Of a stretch of DNA of 64,000 nt, positions 51,251 through 61,072 are shown piece by piece. Made by a program: the position numbers and the translations under genes. A model generated the notes under the pieces. That model was given only the letters and a program-made list of their open reading frames with translations. It was not told the DNA's origin and searched no databases. Positions within the stretch are counted from its first letter, which is position 1; the number at the start of each line of letters is the position of its first letter. The stretch comes from Microvirga sp. ACRRW (GTDB taxonomy: Bacteria > Pseudomonadota > Alphaproteobacteria > Rhizobiales > Beijerinckiaceae), in contig NZ_JAKRNJ010000004.1 in assembly GCF_022346925.1 (NCBI RefSeq), forward strand, positions 496,001 through 560,000, read 5' to 3'.

Positions 51251-52966
51251 ATGTCCCGACAAGACAATGTTACCAAGCGCTCGAATTGGACGAGCGCATT
51301 CACCGGCGTTGCGGGCCGGTTCTATGCCGGAATGGCCTTCGGCATCCTCGCGCTGATTGCGCTCACGATCTATGGATCGCTGACCATCTCCAGCATTCTG
51401 CTCGAGCGGAAGCAGGCGGAGCTGAAGAGCCTCGCTCAGACTGCCACCACGCTCATCGCCGGCTTCCAGGAGCGCGCCAAGAATGGCGAGTTCTCCCTCG
51501 AGGAAGCCAAGAAGCGTGCGGCCGATTCCTTACGCACGATGCGCTATAACGGAAACGACTATTTCGTGGTGCTCGACTACACCAATTTCGTCGTCGTGCA
51601 TCCCAACAAGGAGACGGAAGGCAAGAATCTGTCCGACATGAAGGACGGCAACGGCACTTACGTCACCCGCGAGCAGGTCGCGGCCGGCCGGCGAGGCGGC
51701 GGCTTCGTCAACTTCCTCTGGCCGAAGCTGGGCGAAACCGTTCCGTCTCCGAAGACGGTGTATGCCGTCGCCATCCCCCAATGGGAATGGGTCGTGGCGG
51801 CAGGCATGTACATCGATGATCTTGCCGTCATCAATGCCGGCTACCGCAACATGTTTCTCGCCTTCGTCGGCATCTCTACAATTGTTCTGATCGCCATCGC
51901 ATTCGGCCTCGGCCGCAGTATCGCCCAGCCGATCCAGAAGCTCGTGGCAAATATGCGCGGCCTCGCGAATGGCGACCTGAGCGTGGCAATCGAAGGCACA
52001 AAGCGTCGCGATGAAATCGGCGTGATGGCGAATGCCGTTCAGGTGTTCAAGGACAATGCCATCGAGGCGCGCCGGATGGCAGCCGAGCAGGAAGCCGAGT
52101 CTGAGGCCAAGATGCGCCGTGCGCAGGTGCTCGATGATCTGACCCGCAGTTTCGAGACGAAGGTATCCTCTCTCACTCATGGCCTCTCCTCGGCGGCCAC
52201 GCAGATGGAAGCGACCGCGCAATCCATGACTCAGGTCGCAGACCGGACCAATGGCCAGACGAGCAATGTCGCATCCGCCGCGGAGCAGACCTCGGCCAAT
52301 GTGCAGACGGTGGCAGCTGCCACGGAGGAGCTGTCGATCTCCATCCGCGAGATCGCGTCCCAGGTTGCGGAATCTTCCCGCATCGCCGGCCAAGCCGTCG
52401 AGGAGGCACGCCGCACCGACGTCACCGTGCAAACGCTCGCCGCCATGGCCGAGAAGATCGGCACCGTGATCCAGCTCATCAACAATATCGCTTCGCAGAC
52501 CAACCTGCTCGCGCTCAACGCCACCATCGAGGCGGCGCGCGCGGGCGAGGCAGGCAAGGGCTTTGCGGTGGTGGCGACAGAGGTGAAGGAGCTCGCGAAC
52601 CAGACATCCAAGGCCACCGAGGAAATCTCGGCCCAGATTGCCGCGATCCAGCAATCGACGCAGGAATCCGTCGGCGCGATCCAGAACATCGGCAAGACGA
52701 TTGCCGAGATGTCGAACATCGCGACGATGATCGCGGCAGCGATGGAGGAGCAGGGAGCGGCAACCGTCGAGATCGCCCGCAACGTGCAGGAAGCGGCGCG
52801 GGGCACCGAACAGGTCACGGGCAGCATCAACGATGTGCAGCAGGGTGCAGGCGAGACGGGTGCCGCCGCCACCCAAGTGCTCGGCGCGGCTCAGGAACTG
52901 GCCCGACATTCCAGCGATCTCGGGCTGGAGGTCTCGAACTTCCTCTCCGGCGTCAAGGCGGCGTAA
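51251..52966 (+). CDS. Methyl-accepting chemotaxis protein with Cache sensor domain
   Basis: A 571-residue receptor from the ATG preceded by GAGGATCGAG. The first span is near residue 20-45, a single-Cache domain follows ([31 protein letters not shown], then [16 protein letters not shown], typical of the sCache_2/TarH-like set), and the second span is near 190-210. HAMP follows ([38 protein letters not shown]), then the signalling domain with a hairpin tip in the [19 protein letters not shown] region. Ligands of this type are often small organic acids. An intrinsic terminator follows 15 nt after the stop codon. Confidence 0.94.
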   Translation: MSRQDNVTKRSNWTSAFTGVAGRFYAGMAFGILALIALTIYGSLTISSILLERKQAELKSLAQTATTLIAGFQERAKNGEFSLEEAKKRAADSLRTMRYNGNDYFVVLDYTNFVVVHPNKETEGKNLSDMKDGNGTYVTREQVAAGRRGGGFVNFLWPKLGETVPSPKTVYAVAIPQWEWVVAAGMYIDDLAVINAGYRNMFLAFVGISTIVLIAIAFGLGRSIAQPIQKLVANMRGLANGDLSVAIEGTKRRDEIGVMANAVQVFKDNAIEARRMAAEQEAESEAKMRRAQVLDDLTRSFETKVSSLTHGLSSAATQMEATAQSMTQVADRTNGQTSNVASAAEQTSANVQTVAAATEELSISIREIASQVAESSRIAGQAVEEARRTDVTVQTLAAMAEKIGTVIQLINNIASQTNLLALNATIEAARAGEAGKGFAVVATEVKELANQTSKATEEISAQIAAIQQSTQESVGAIQNIGKTIAEMSNIATMIAAAMEEQGAATVEIARNVQEAARGTEQVTGSINDVQQGAGETGAAATQVLGAAQELARHSSDLGLEVSNFLSGVKAA

Positions 52967-52980
52967 AAGATCCATTGCTT

Positions 52981-53010
52981 AAAGCCCGGCTCTGCCGGGC
53001 TTTTTTCTTT
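52981..53010 (+). terminator. Intrinsic terminator after the chemotaxis receptor
   Basis: GCCCGGC and GCCGGGC form a 7-bp stem, extended by flanking A/T pairs, with a 3-nt loop followed by TTTTTTCTTTT. Confidence 0.9.
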
Positions 53011-53395
53011 TCCGCCACGCTGAAACAAGTTCCTGTCACAGGCTTTTTCCATAAGACAGGTCAATCTCCCCATGTTGAGCGTACCTGTCGCGAACAACGG
53101 ATCGGCATCGCCTCATAGCGGGTTCCTGAAAACTGCCGCCGACTGTGCAGATCGCTGGCCGAGCACCCGCCCCGGCCTTTTGTAGATGGAGGTTGAGATA
53201 GAAATATCCCCAGGGCTGAAGCCGCCCTCCACTTTGCAGGATTGAGCATTGGGGAGAGGCTCCCAGCTCCACAATTTGAAGATCTTATGAACCGGCTTGG
53301 CCGGACCGCATCAACGATGCATGACCCTTGAGGTCGCAACGGGCCCTTCCACTCCTGGCAAGGGCCCGTCTGTTTTGGGTGAGGATGCCGAGAAA
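53011..53395. other. Intergenic region before the tRNA cluster
   Basis: No protein-coding sequence is supported. It contains a stem of ACGGGCCCTT with AAGGGCCCGT (53339-53369, 11-nt loop), with TCTGTTTT after it, possibly a weak terminator. The rest shows nothing I can identify; a small RNA gene cannot be excluded. Confidence 0.4.
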
Positions 53396-53426
53396 CAAAA
53401 AAGCCGCCCGAAGGCGGCCTTTTTTG
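53396..53426. terminator. Bidirectional intrinsic terminator next to tRNA-Gly
   Basis: GCCGCC and GGCGGC form a perfect stem around CGAA, flanked by A6 on the left and CTTTTTT on the right. It lies 6 nt past the 3' end of the tRNA-Gly gene, whose minus-strand transcript it can end. Confidence 0.85.
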
Positions 53427-53431
53427 GAAAT

Positions 53432-53506
53432 TGGAGCGGGCGAAGGGATTCGAACCCTCGACCCCAACCTTGGCAAGGTTGTGCTCTACCCCTGAGCTAC
53501 ACCCGC
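53432..53506 (-). tRNA. tRNA-Gly (anticodon GCC)
   Basis: The minus strand folds as a full cloverleaf: acceptor GCGGGTG pairing with CGCCCGC, D-arm AGCTCAGGGGTAGAGC, anticodon loop TTGCCAA, T-arm GAGGGTTCGAATCCCTT, discriminator T and an encoded CCA. Last of three tRNA genes on this strand. Confidence 0.97.
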
Positions 53507-53535
53507 ACGCTCCGTCTTCTCTCCAGCATGATGGA

Positions 53536-53611
<76 letters not shown>

Positions 53612-53679
53612 CTTCCATGCCTCCCAATCGACGCGCTCAAGAGCTGCCCGAAGGTAGTCTTTGCACCATCGCTTGGGAA

Positions 53680-53755
53680 TGGTGCCGCAAGAGGGATTCG
53701 AACCCCCGACCCCCTCATTACGAATGAGGTGCTCTACCAGCTGAGCTATTGCGGC
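53680..53755 (-). tRNA. tRNA-Thr (anticodon CGT)
   Basis: Cloverleaf on the minus strand: acceptor GCCGCAA pairing with TTGCGGC, D-arm AGCTCAGCTGGTAGAGC, anticodon loop TTCGTAA with CGT, T-arm GGGGGTTCGAATCCCTC and encoded CCA. Total 76 nt. Confidence 0.97.
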
Positions 53756-53837
53756 GTTCCGATCATGCGATCGAAGAGGGCGTCCTCATACCCTCTCGCC
53801 TACTGCTTGGCAAGGGCAGGAACAGCTTGATTTTCGC

Positions 53838-55424
53838 CTACCAGATAGAAAAAGCGCTGCGGCGCGCGGACGCTGGCTCCTTGGGCTTCGGCACATCCGG
53901 CGGCGTCACCGGGAACACCACGGGTTCCGGTTTGGGAGGCGCTGTCTCCTCCCGCTCCTTCGGAGGCTCGGGCCAAGCCGCTTCGACGGTACCGGCAGGT
54001 TCAGCGGGAGCAGGCTCGGGGTCCGGCGCAGGCGCAACGACCGGCGCAGGCTCCGGCTCCTCTGCAATCACGGGCAGCGCCCTCGGCTCGTCGTCGAGAT
54101 CCGCTATCACATCGTCGTGCATCGCGACTTCGGGCGCGATCAGCACATCGGGCGGGGCCTGCCACACGAAGGCGTCGAGGCGACCGGTGACGGGAGAGAT
54201 CGGCGCCCATTGATCCGACACGACGCCATCCGCGATCCAGGCCGGATCGCGCGGCGCGCGGGTGGCGCGGGCAAGCCATTCGCGGCCCTTGCCGGTCGAA
54301 CCGTGCTCCGCCTGCTCGAGATCGGACATGAGCAGGCACACGCGCATGGAGGGCCGGTCCAAGAGCAGCGGCTCCAGCGCATCGCGGACGCGGTCGAACT
54401 CGCGCGCCTCGAGAGCGGAACGGGCGACCGCGAGGCGGCCTTCCGGCGCACCATTCGACAGCTTGAACAGGGTCTCGGCGCGCTTCAGCCGGTCGAGGCC
54501 CGAATCGCCGGGACGGAGGTTGAGATAGACTTCAGCGAGATCCGGATGCGGCTGGCTGCGCCAGGCGGTTTCCACCACCTTGGCGGCCCGGCGCAGATCG
54601 CCCCGGCGCGCCAGGAGCTTTCCGGCAAGAGCGGCTGCGGGAACAAGATCGGGAGCGAGCTTCACCGCATCCTGGGCGCTGCGCAGAGCGCCATCGGGAT
54701 CGGGATCGGCCCGGTCGAGAGCATCGGCTGTCAGCAGCACCGCTCGGTGGCGCTTGGCGGTGGCCTTGTCGAGAAGACCCAGGGACGTGCGGCGCTCGAT
54801 GGCCTCCAGCGCCCCGCGCCAGTCACGCTCGGCGCAGCGCGCCTCCAGCACCGCATCGCTCGCCCAGGCGGCGGCGGGAGCCAGGCGCACGGCCTCGGAC
54901 GCGTATTCATGCGCAGCTGATCCATCGCCCCGGCGGCGGGCTTCCACGAAGAGGCCGCGCAGGCCGAGCACCCGCGTCTCGTCCTCGTCCATCATCTGCT
55001 TGAAGGCGGCCTCCGCCGCCTCCCGGTTGCCGGAGACCTGAGCGGCCTGGGCCTTCAGGAGAAGCGTCAGGGGTTCCCGGCCGAGAAGGCGCTCGGCTTC
55101 GTTGGCATAGCGGCGGGCGGCGATGGTATCGCCCGCGCCCACGGCGATCATGCCCCGCGACACGGCCTGATAGCCCCTTGAGCGGCGGCGCGCCCGCGAG
55201 GCGAAGGTCAGGCGCGAGGGCAGGCGGAGGATTCCGCTCACCAAGGACCAGAGCAGGGCGAGCGCCAGGGCGATGCCCACGAGGGCAACGGAGGCCACGG
55301 CGACAGAGGTCTGCACCTCATAGCCGCCGAAGGTGACCAGAACCGTGCCCGGCCGGTCGGCCAGCCATACCGCCCCGAAGGCCGCGACGCAGAGAAGACC
55401 GATGAAAACGAGAGCGCGCCACAT
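53838..55424 (-). CDS. hemY: HemY-family TPR membrane protein
   Basis: A 528-residue protein of the alphaproteobacterial/proteobacterial HemY family (not the HemY protoporphyrinogen oxidase of Gram-positives). It has two N-terminal membrane spans (ALVFIGLLCVAAFGAVWLA and VAVASVALVGIALALALLWSL), a basic stretch, then TPR-like helical repeats and a Pro/Glu-rich tail. AAGGAA precedes the ATG, and a longer frame upstream would overlap the mic60 gene. It is proposed to tie heme-synthesis enzymes to the membrane. It is last in the hemC-hemD-mic60-hemY run. Confidence 0.9.
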   Translation of the reverse strand: MWRALVFIGLLCVAAFGAVWLADRPGTVLVTFGGYEVQTSVAVASVALVGIALALALLWSLVSGILRLPSRLTFASRARRRSRGYQAVSRGMIAVGAGDTIAARRYANEAERLLGREPLTLLLKAQAAQVSGNREAAEAAFKQMMDEDETRVLGLRGLFVEARRRGDGSAAHEYASEAVRLAPAAAWASDAVLEARCAERDWRGALEAIERRTSLGLLDKATAKRHRAVLLTADALDRADPDPDGALRSAQDAVKLAPDLVPAAALAGKLLARRGDLRRAAKVVETAWRSQPHPDLAEVYLNLRPGDSGLDRLKRAETLFKLSNGAPEGRLAVARSALEAREFDRVRDALEPLLLDRPSMRVCLLMSDLEQAEHGSTGKGREWLARATRAPRDPAWIADGVVSDQWAPISPVTGRLDAFVWQAPPDVLIAPEVAMHDDVIADLDDEPRALPVIAEEPEPAPVVAPAPDPEPAPAEPAGTVEAAWPEPPKEREETAPPKPEPVVFPVTPPDVPKPKEPASARRSAFSIW

Positions 55425-55443
55425 TCTGGGCTGTTCCTTTTCT

Positions 55444-56811
55444 TTATTGCGTCGAACGGTTGAGGGTGGCGAGGGCATCCGCGGAGAGCGCGCGGGAGGC
55501 CTGTTGAGCCCCCGCCAGCGCCGTGACCTGCTGCCCCCAACCTTCCGAGATACGCCGCGACGGCTCGGGCAGCGAGGCCCAGGCGGCGGCGGTACCGCCC
55601 ATATCGCCCCAGCCCAGCGCCTGCCTGATCCGCGCCAGCGTTGCGGGAACGCCCGTATCATTGGGTTCGTTCACGGGCCGCACGGTCACAACCTTGTCGA
55701 ACATCCGCAACACTCTATCAGACCATTCGCCCGAAGCCGCGCGCTGATCGCGCAGGATCTGCGCCTCGAGCGGCTCAAAAGCCGCCAGCAGGGCGGAAGC
55801 GGTCGGCGCGCCCTTCTCGGCGAAAGGCTCAAGGGCTTTGAGCCGCTCAGCCTCGGCGCCATTCTTTCTCAAGGCTTCCAGCACATCCGCGAAAGGAGCG
55901 CCGCTGCGCAAGGCATCGTCTAAGCGTTCGGTGAGCACGACGCGGGTGCCAGTCTGGCCCGCTTCTTCCGCGCTCTTCGTGTTTTGCGTGACCTGCTGGG
56001 AGAGAGCGGCGAGACGTTGTTCCTGCTCGCTGATCCGGCGATCCACGCCTTGAACGGCATTCGAGGCATTGGCGGCGTTCTGCACATTCGTCCGCACATC
56101 GTTTTCAAGAGCGGAGAGGCGCTGCGAGAGATCGCTCAGCGCCGCCTCGTTCTGCGGAGCCTGCTGTTCGGGCTGAGGCCTGTTGAGCGCTTCCTCGGCG
56201 CGCGATGCCGCACCGTTCGCCGCGTTCTGAATTTCCTGAAGTCGCTGATCCAAGGGACCGCGTGCCGCTTCGAGCGCGTGAAGCCGTCCTTCGATGGAGG
56301 ACAGGTCCACGCTCGGAGCATTCCGTGAGCCCGGCTGGCCGAGCGCGTTCACCCGCTGCTCGAGCTGCGCCAGGCGCTGATCGCCTTGAGTCGATGTGGG
56401 CCGCTGCCAGACCTGAAGCCCATAAACGAGACCCGCACCGACCAATCCGCCGAGAACACCTGCACCGATGAGAGCACCGGACGACGAACGGCGTTCGGGA
56501 GCCGGCGGAGGCGCGTAGCGCGGCTCATCAGGCTGCGGCGGCAGCTCATCGCTGGCCGTGGCCGATTCGATGGAATCGGTCTTCGTGCCGGAATCGAGCG
56601 TCGCTTCGGGAGCTCCAATCGTGTCCTCTGCCTTCATCTCGGGCTCCGGCACGATGGTTTCCTCAGGCTTCACGGCATCCCAGACCTTTTCCTGCGGTGC
56701 GCCTTCATCGACCACGGTGGCCTTCAGATCGATGGTGGCCGGCTCACGGGCGGGCTTCTTGGAATTCTTGTTGGAATTCTTGGGCGCTTTGGGATGGGAT
56801 GAATCGGTCAC
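55444..56811 (-). CDS. Bacterial mitofilin/Mic60 homologue (COG4223)
   Basis: A 455-residue protein. It has an acidic, Pro/Glu-rich cytoplasmic N-terminus of about 85 residues, one membrane span (GALIGAGVLGGLVGAGLVYGL), then a long coiled coil rich in Gln/Ala/Asn (about 120-290), and a C-terminal helical mitofilin-like domain. Alphaproteobacterial Mic60 homologues are commonly found between hemD and hemY, exactly as here, and can bend membranes. The GTG start is inferred; only a weak GAG element precedes it, and the upstream TTG is less likely. It is the second-last gene before hemY, 19 nt apart. Confidence 0.85.
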   Translation of the reverse strand: MTDSSHPKAPKNSNKNSKKPAREPATIDLKATVVDEGAPQEKVWDAVKPEETIVPEPEMKAEDTIGAPEATLDSGTKTDSIESATASDELPPQPDEPRYAPPPAPERRSSSGALIGAGVLGGLVGAGLVYGLQVWQRPTSTQGDQRLAQLEQRVNALGQPGSRNAPSVDLSSIEGRLHALEAARGPLDQRLQEIQNAANGAASRAEEALNRPQPEQQAPQNEAALSDLSQRLSALENDVRTNVQNAANASNAVQGVDRRISEQEQRLAALSQQVTQNTKSAEEAGQTGTRVVLTERLDDALRSGAPFADVLEALRKNGAEAERLKALEPFAEKGAPTASALLAAFEPLEAQILRDQRAASGEWSDRVLRMFDKVVTVRPVNEPNDTGVPATLARIRQALGWGDMGGTAAAWASLPEPSRRISEGWGQQVTALAGAQQASRALSADALATLNRSTQ

Positions 56812-56990
56812 AGGTCGCTCTTGCTGGGCAATACGGGATGAATCAGACTGGGATGCAATTAAGGCAAGCTTGGGCGCACGCTTCAGTTCCCGAATGGGAT
56901 TTGGGAGGAGGGAATGGCTGCATCGGACCACGATCCTTTCCTTCGGCAAAGATCCCTAAACCACTATCGTAACCGAAGCGGCGCTTAAGG

Positions 56991-57689
56991 TCACGAATGG
57001 CCCCGCGCCAATTCGAGAAGCGCATCCTCATGGGGTGCGCCGGCAATCCGCGTGGCAGCCCCTATGGCGTCCAGAGGTGCGGCCACATCCGCGGACAGGC
57101 AGAGATGGGGACAGCCGAGGATGGCGGAACGAAGCTCCGCCTTGTCCGCCAGCTGAATGAAAAGCTCCGCGCTCCGACGGGAATAATGGAGCACGGCCCC
57201 AATTTTGCCAGTGCGCAGAGCCTCCATTGCGGCCTCGGGCAGGGTCTCAAGCGCTCTTGCCTCATATCCCTCCCAGGTGTGCACCGTGAAACCCAGCGCG
57301 CGAAGAGAGGCGGCAGGCTCCTCCTTGTGATGGCGCGCGGTGACGTGAAGAAGCGTGCTCGTCGGCGGGAGAGTGTTTCGGATCAGCGCCGACAGGGACA
57401 CCGCATCGCCCTCAGCCGTCTCGATGGAGGTGAACCCGCCTGCCCGCAGCACATCGCTCGTCCGCTCACCCACGGAAAACACGCGCATGCCCTTGTTCGC
57501 GAAAGCGGACAGCGCCTCCATCGCATGAGCGCTGGTGACGATGAGCGCGTCACAGGCAACATCAGGCGCAGGATCGCCCGTCGGCACGATTTGGAGTACC
57601 GGCGCGATGATCGTCTCGTGCCCGAGGCCCTCGAGCCTCTCGGCCGTGCGTTCAGCATCCTCTTGTGCCCGTGTAACGAGAATCCGCAT
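56991..57689 (-). CDS. hemD: Uroporphyrinogen-III synthase
   Basis: A 232-residue protein with the two-domain HemD layout: ILVTRAQEDAERTAERLEGLGHE at the N-terminus, the central hinge, and the LHYSRRSAELFIQLAD segment of the second domain, in which the family's conserved Tyr/Ser-containing pocket lies. It closes and inverts hydroxymethylbilane to uroporphyrinogen III. Sequence conservation in this family is low, so the call rests also on position: its ATG shares one base with the hemC stop. Confidence 0.92.
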   Translation of the reverse strand: MRILVTRAQEDAERTAERLEGLGHETIIAPVLQIVPTGDPAPDVACDALIVTSAHAMEALSAFANKGMRVFSVGERTSDVLRAGGFTSIETAEGDAVSLSALIRNTLPPTSTLLHVTARHHKEEPAASLRALGFTVHTWEGYEARALETLPEAAMEALRTGKIGAVLHYSRRSAELFIQLADKAELRSAILGCPHLCLSADVAAPLDAIGAATRIAGAPHEDALLELARGHS

Positions 57690-58615
57690 CAGGCTGTCAG
57701 GAACCCGGCCGGCATGCGCGTGCGCAGTTCGGTTCCGGCCTCGCGTCCCAGGGTGACCGCATCCTCCGGCGAACCGCGCCGCACGGCCTCCAAACATTCC
57801 GAGCCGTCGGGGCGCAGCACGAGGCCACGGATTTCAAGCTCATCGCCCACCATGCGCGCATGGCCCGCGATCGGCGTGCGGCAGGAGCCGTCGAGGATGG
57901 TGAGAAACGCACGCTCGGCAGCGAGCGCGTGGCCGGTTGCGGCATCGAGAATCGGCTGCAGGGCTTCACGCACGCGCTCATCCTCGGCGCGGATGGCGAT
58001 GGCGATAGCCCCCTGCCCCACGGCGGGGAGAAAATCGTTCGTGTCGAGCGTCGTGGTCACATGATCGGTGAGCCCGAGACGGCGCAGGCCCGCCATGGCG
58101 AGCAGCGTCGCATCCACCTCGCCGCGCTCCAGCTTGGCGAGACGCGTCTGCACGTTGCCGCGCAACAGGGTGACCTTCAGATCGGGACGCAAGCGGCGAA
58201 TTTGAGCCTGACGGCGCAAGGAAGCGGAGCCTACCACCGCGCCTTGCGGCAGGTCGGCAAGGCTCTTGTAGCGATGGCTGATGAAGGCGTCGCGCACATC
58301 CTCGCGCGGCAGGAAGCCCGCGATCACGATTCCTTCCGGCAGGGTGGTCGGCAGGTCCTTGGCAGAATGCACGGCGAGATCGATGGAGCCTTCCAGCAGC
58401 GCGATGTCGAGCTCCTTGGTGAAGAGCCCCTTGCCGCCCGCTTCCGAGAGAGGCCGGTCCTGAATGGCGTCGCCCGTGGTCTTGATGATCGACAGGGGCA
58501 GATGCTCCACGGTCCAGCCATGGGCGGCGACCAGCCTGTCTTGCGTCTCGTGGGCCTGCGCCAGCGCCAGAGGGCTGCCACGCGTGCCGATGACCAGGGT
58601 CGGTGAAGAAGCCAT
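57689..58615 (-). CDS. hemC: Hydroxymethylbilane synthase (porphobilinogen deaminase)
   Basis: A 308-residue cytoplasmic enzyme joining four porphobilinogen units. The start VIGTRGSPLALAQA, the catalytic region HSAKDLPT, the arginine-rich ASLRRQAQIRRLRPDL and the dipyrromethane cofactor cysteine in LDGSCRTPIAGHA are all intact. It opens the heme cluster and is divergent from tsaD, with a 122-nt shared upstream region. Confidence 0.97.
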   Translation of the reverse strand: MASSPTLVIGTRGSPLALAQAHETQDRLVAAHGWTVEHLPLSIIKTTGDAIQDRPLSEAGGKGLFTKELDIALLEGSIDLAVHSAKDLPTTLPEGIVIAGFLPREDVRDAFISHRYKSLADLPQGAVVGSASLRRQAQIRRLRPDLKVTLLRGNVQTRLAKLERGEVDATLLAMAGLRRLGLTDHVTTTLDTNDFLPAVGQGAIAIAIRAEDERVREALQPILDAATGHALAAERAFLTILDGSCRTPIAGHARMVGDELEIRGLVLRPDGSECLEAVRRGSPEDAVTLGREAGTELRTRMPAGFLTA

Positions 58616-58737
58616 TCCCGCTGCATACTCCTGATAAATAACATCCGCGTTTGATCTTGAGCGGCGGGGCGGACTATAGGGGGAGGACAGCCGGGCCGAA
58701 AGCCCGAAAGAACACGTAGCGACGGTAGCCCCAGACC

Positions 58738-59793
58738 ATGCGCATTCTCGGCATCGAAACCACCTGCGACGAAACCGCGGCCGCCGTGGTCGGCGTCGGA
58801 TTCGACGGCAAAGGCGAGATCCTCTCCAGCGAGGTGTTGAGCCAGATCGCCGAGCACGCCCGCTACGGCGGCGTGGTGCCCGAGATCGCGGCCCGCGCCC
58901 ATGTGGAGGTCCTCGACCGCCTGATCGCCCGCGCGCTGAAGAACGCCAACTGCGCGGTGAAGGACATCGACGGGATTGCGGTCGCCGCAGGCCCCGGCCT
59001 CATCGGCGGCGTGCTGGTGGGCCTCACCACGGCCAAGGCCATGGCGCTCGTGACCAAGAAGCCCTTGATGGCGGTGAACCATCTCGAAGCCCACGCGCTC
59101 ACCGCGCGGCTCACCGACGGCATCGGCTTTCCCTATCTTCTGCTTCTCGCCTCCGGTGGCCACACGCAGCTCGTGGCGGTGAAAGGCGTAGGCGATTACG
59201 TGCGCATCGGCACGACCATCGACGACGCCATCGGCGAGGCCTTCGACAAGGTGGCGAAGATGCTGGGCTTAGCTTATCCCGGCGGGCCGCATGTGGAACG
59301 CGAGGCGGCCAAGGGCAATCCGGAGCGCTTCGCCCTGCCCCGACCCATGCAAGGACGGGCTGAGCCGAATTTCTCGCTCTCCGGCCTCAAGACCGCCGTG
59401 CGGATCGAAGCGGAGAAAATCGCGCCTCTCACGCAGACCGACATTGCCGATCTCTGCGCCAGCTTCCAGGCCGCCATCGTGGACGTGGTGGTGGACCGCA
59501 CCCGCGTGGGCCTGCGAAAATTCCGCGAGATCGCGGACGCGCCGAAAGCCCTCGTGGTGGCGGGAGGCGTGGCCGCGAACCAGACCATGCGCCAGGCGCT
59601 TCAGAGGCTCGCCGTCGAAACCGGCCTCAAGCTCGTCGCTCCGCCCCTCGACTTGTGCGGCGACAACGCGGCCATGATCGCCTGGGCAGGCCTGGAGCGG
59701 ATGCGGCTTGGGCTCATCGACGACATCAACGCCCCTGCCCGCGCCCGCTGGCCCCTCGACACCAGCGGTCAGGCGGTGGGAGTGAAGGCCTGA
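58738..59793 (+). CDS. tsaD: tRNA N6-adenosine threonylcarbamoyltransferase TsaD
   Basis: A 351-residue protein. It begins [16 protein letters not shown], has the metal-binding histidines in VNHLEAHAL, the ASGGHTQLV loop and the [16 protein letters not shown] nucleotide site. It transfers threonylcarbamoyl to A37 of ANN-decoding tRNAs together with TsaB and TsaE. It leads a plus-strand run with a small membrane protein and gpsA, a neighbourhood (tsaD-gpsA-EVE) that is common in alphaproteobacteria. Confidence 0.97.
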   Translation: MRILGIETTCDETAAAVVGVGFDGKGEILSSEVLSQIAEHARYGGVVPEIAARAHVEVLDRLIARALKNANCAVKDIDGIAVAAGPGLIGGVLVGLTTAKAMALVTKKPLMAVNHLEAHALTARLTDGIGFPYLLLLASGGHTQLVAVKGVGDYVRIGTTIDDAIGEAFDKVAKMLGLAYPGGPHVEREAAKGNPERFALPRPMQGRAEPNFSLSGLKTAVRIEAEKIAPLTQTDIADLCASFQAAIVDVVVDRTRVGLRKFREIADAPKALVVAGGVAANQTMRQALQRLAVETGLKLVAPPLDLCGDNAAMIAWAGLERMRLGLIDDINAPARARWPLDTSGQAVGVKA

Positions 59794-59794
59794 C

Positions 59795-60082
59795 ATGATG
59801 ATGGGCAGGATGCTTCTACGAGGAATCGGTATCTGCCTCGGCGCGATTCTTGGCGTATGGCTGGGCCTTTTTATCGGAGAGGCAATATTCTTCCTTTTCT
59901 TCGGAATGAGCCTCTACTCAGCCGAAGGCACAATGTACGAGATCTATGCCATCGTCTTCACCTTCAATGGTGCTTTATTCGGCCTGTTTCTAGGTGGTTT
60001 GGGAGGATTGTTGCTGATGCGAAATTCTGCCAATCCCACTAAAAGCCAAAGCAATCCCCCTGAGCATGACAATCGCAGTTGA
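59795..60082 (+). CDS. Small membrane protein between tsaD and gpsA
   Basis: A 95-residue protein of unknown function with two to three membrane spans (GIGICLGAILGVWLGLFIGEAIFFLFF and FTFNGALFGLFLGGLGGLLLM) and a short polar tail. It starts 1 nt after the tsaD stop and overlaps gpsA by 17 nt. The region is less GC-rich than its neighbours, which fits a hydrophobic insert gene of more recent origin, but the overlaps suggest it is translated. Confidence 0.6.
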   Translation: MMMGRMLLRGIGICLGAILGVWLGLFIGEAIFFLFFGMSLYSAEGTMYEIYAIVFTFNGALFGLFLGGLGGLLLMRNSANPTKSQSNPPEHDNRS

Positions 60083-61061
60083 ACCCATCGGCATCGCGGG
60101 CGCCGGAGCCTGGGGAACGGCGCTCGCCAATGCCGCCGCCATTGCCGGCAACGACGTGATCCTCTGGATGCGCTCAGCCGAGCAGGCGAAAGAACTTGCA
60201 GACACGCGCACAAACGAGCGTTTCCTGCCCGGCGCGCGCCTTCTCGACCGCATCGTGCCGACCGCCGATCTGACCCAGCTTGCTGCGTGCAGCGCAGTTC
60301 TTCTCGTCACACCCGCGCAGACGACGCGCGAGATGACGGCGGCTTTGTCCGCCGTTCTCCCCCAGGAAACGCCGCTCGTGCTGTGCGCGAAAGGCATCGA
60401 GCGCGGCAGCGGTGCATTTCTCTGCGATGTCGTGGAGGAGGTTCGCCCAGGCTCTCCGGTTGCGGTCCTGTCGGGTCCGAGCTTCGCTCACGATGTGGTG
60501 CGCGGCCTTCCCACCGCCGTGACGCTGGCCTGCCGCGATTCCGCGCTCGCCGAAGATCTCGCGACGGCGCTCTCGGGCCCCACGCTTCGCGTCTATCACC
60601 GCACCGATATGCGCGGCGTCGAGATTGGCGGCGCGGCGAAGAACGTACTGGCCATCGCCTGCGGCGCGGTCGTCGGGCGTGGCCTCGGCGAGAGCGCGAA
60701 GGCAGCCCTCATCGCGCGCGGTTTCGCGGAACTCCTGCGTTTCGCACGCGCCTATGGCGGTGAGGCGGAAACGTTGATGGGCCTCTCCGGTCTCGGCGAT
60801 CTGGTGCTCACCTGCTCCTCCGCCCAATCGCGCAACTTCTCCTTCGGCCAGCGCCTCGGACTGGGCATGAGCGTCGAAGCGGCCTCCGGCGGCAAGCTGG
60901 TGGAGGGCGCGACCACTGCGAGCGCCCTCGTCGCCCTGGCGAAAGCGAAGAACATCGACATGCCGATAGCGGAAGCTGTCGAGCAGATCCTTTCCGGCGC
61001 GTGGAGTGTCGATCAGGCGGTCGATGCGCTCATGAACCGCCCCATCAAATCCGAGCATTGA
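60066..61061 (+). CDS. gpsA: Glycerol-3-phosphate dehydrogenase [NAD(P)+]
   Basis: A 331-residue enzyme that reduces dihydroxyacetone phosphate to sn-glycerol 3-phosphate for phospholipids. Rossmann motif GIAGAGAWGTALAN is at residues 8-21, with SGPSFAHDVVRGLPTAVT, the catalytic lysine in GGAAKNVLAIACG and the C-terminal GLSGLGDLVLTCSS. It overlaps the preceding small membrane-protein gene by 17 nt and is followed after 11 nt by the EVE-domain gene. Confidence 0.96.
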   Translation: MTIAVEPIGIAGAGAWGTALANAAAIAGNDVILWMRSAEQAKELADTRTNERFLPGARLLDRIVPTADLTQLAACSAVLLVTPAQTTREMTAALSAVLPQETPLVLCAKGIERGSGAFLCDVVEEVRPGSPVAVLSGPSFAHDVVRGLPTAVTLACRDSALAEDLATALSGPTLRVYHRTDMRGVEIGGAAKNVLAIACGAVVGRGLGESAKAALIARGFAELLRFARAYGGEAETLMGLSGLGDLVLTCSSAQSRNFSFGQRLGLGMSVEAASGGKLVEGATTASALVALAKAKNIDMPIAEAVEQILSGAWSVDQAVDALMNRPIKSEH

Positions 61062-61072
61062 GTAAGTTAACG

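Noticed and set aside
51530..52975. 481-codon minus-strand open frame opposite the chemotaxis receptor
   Set aside because: Antisense to a well-supported receptor; no domain and unusual composition.
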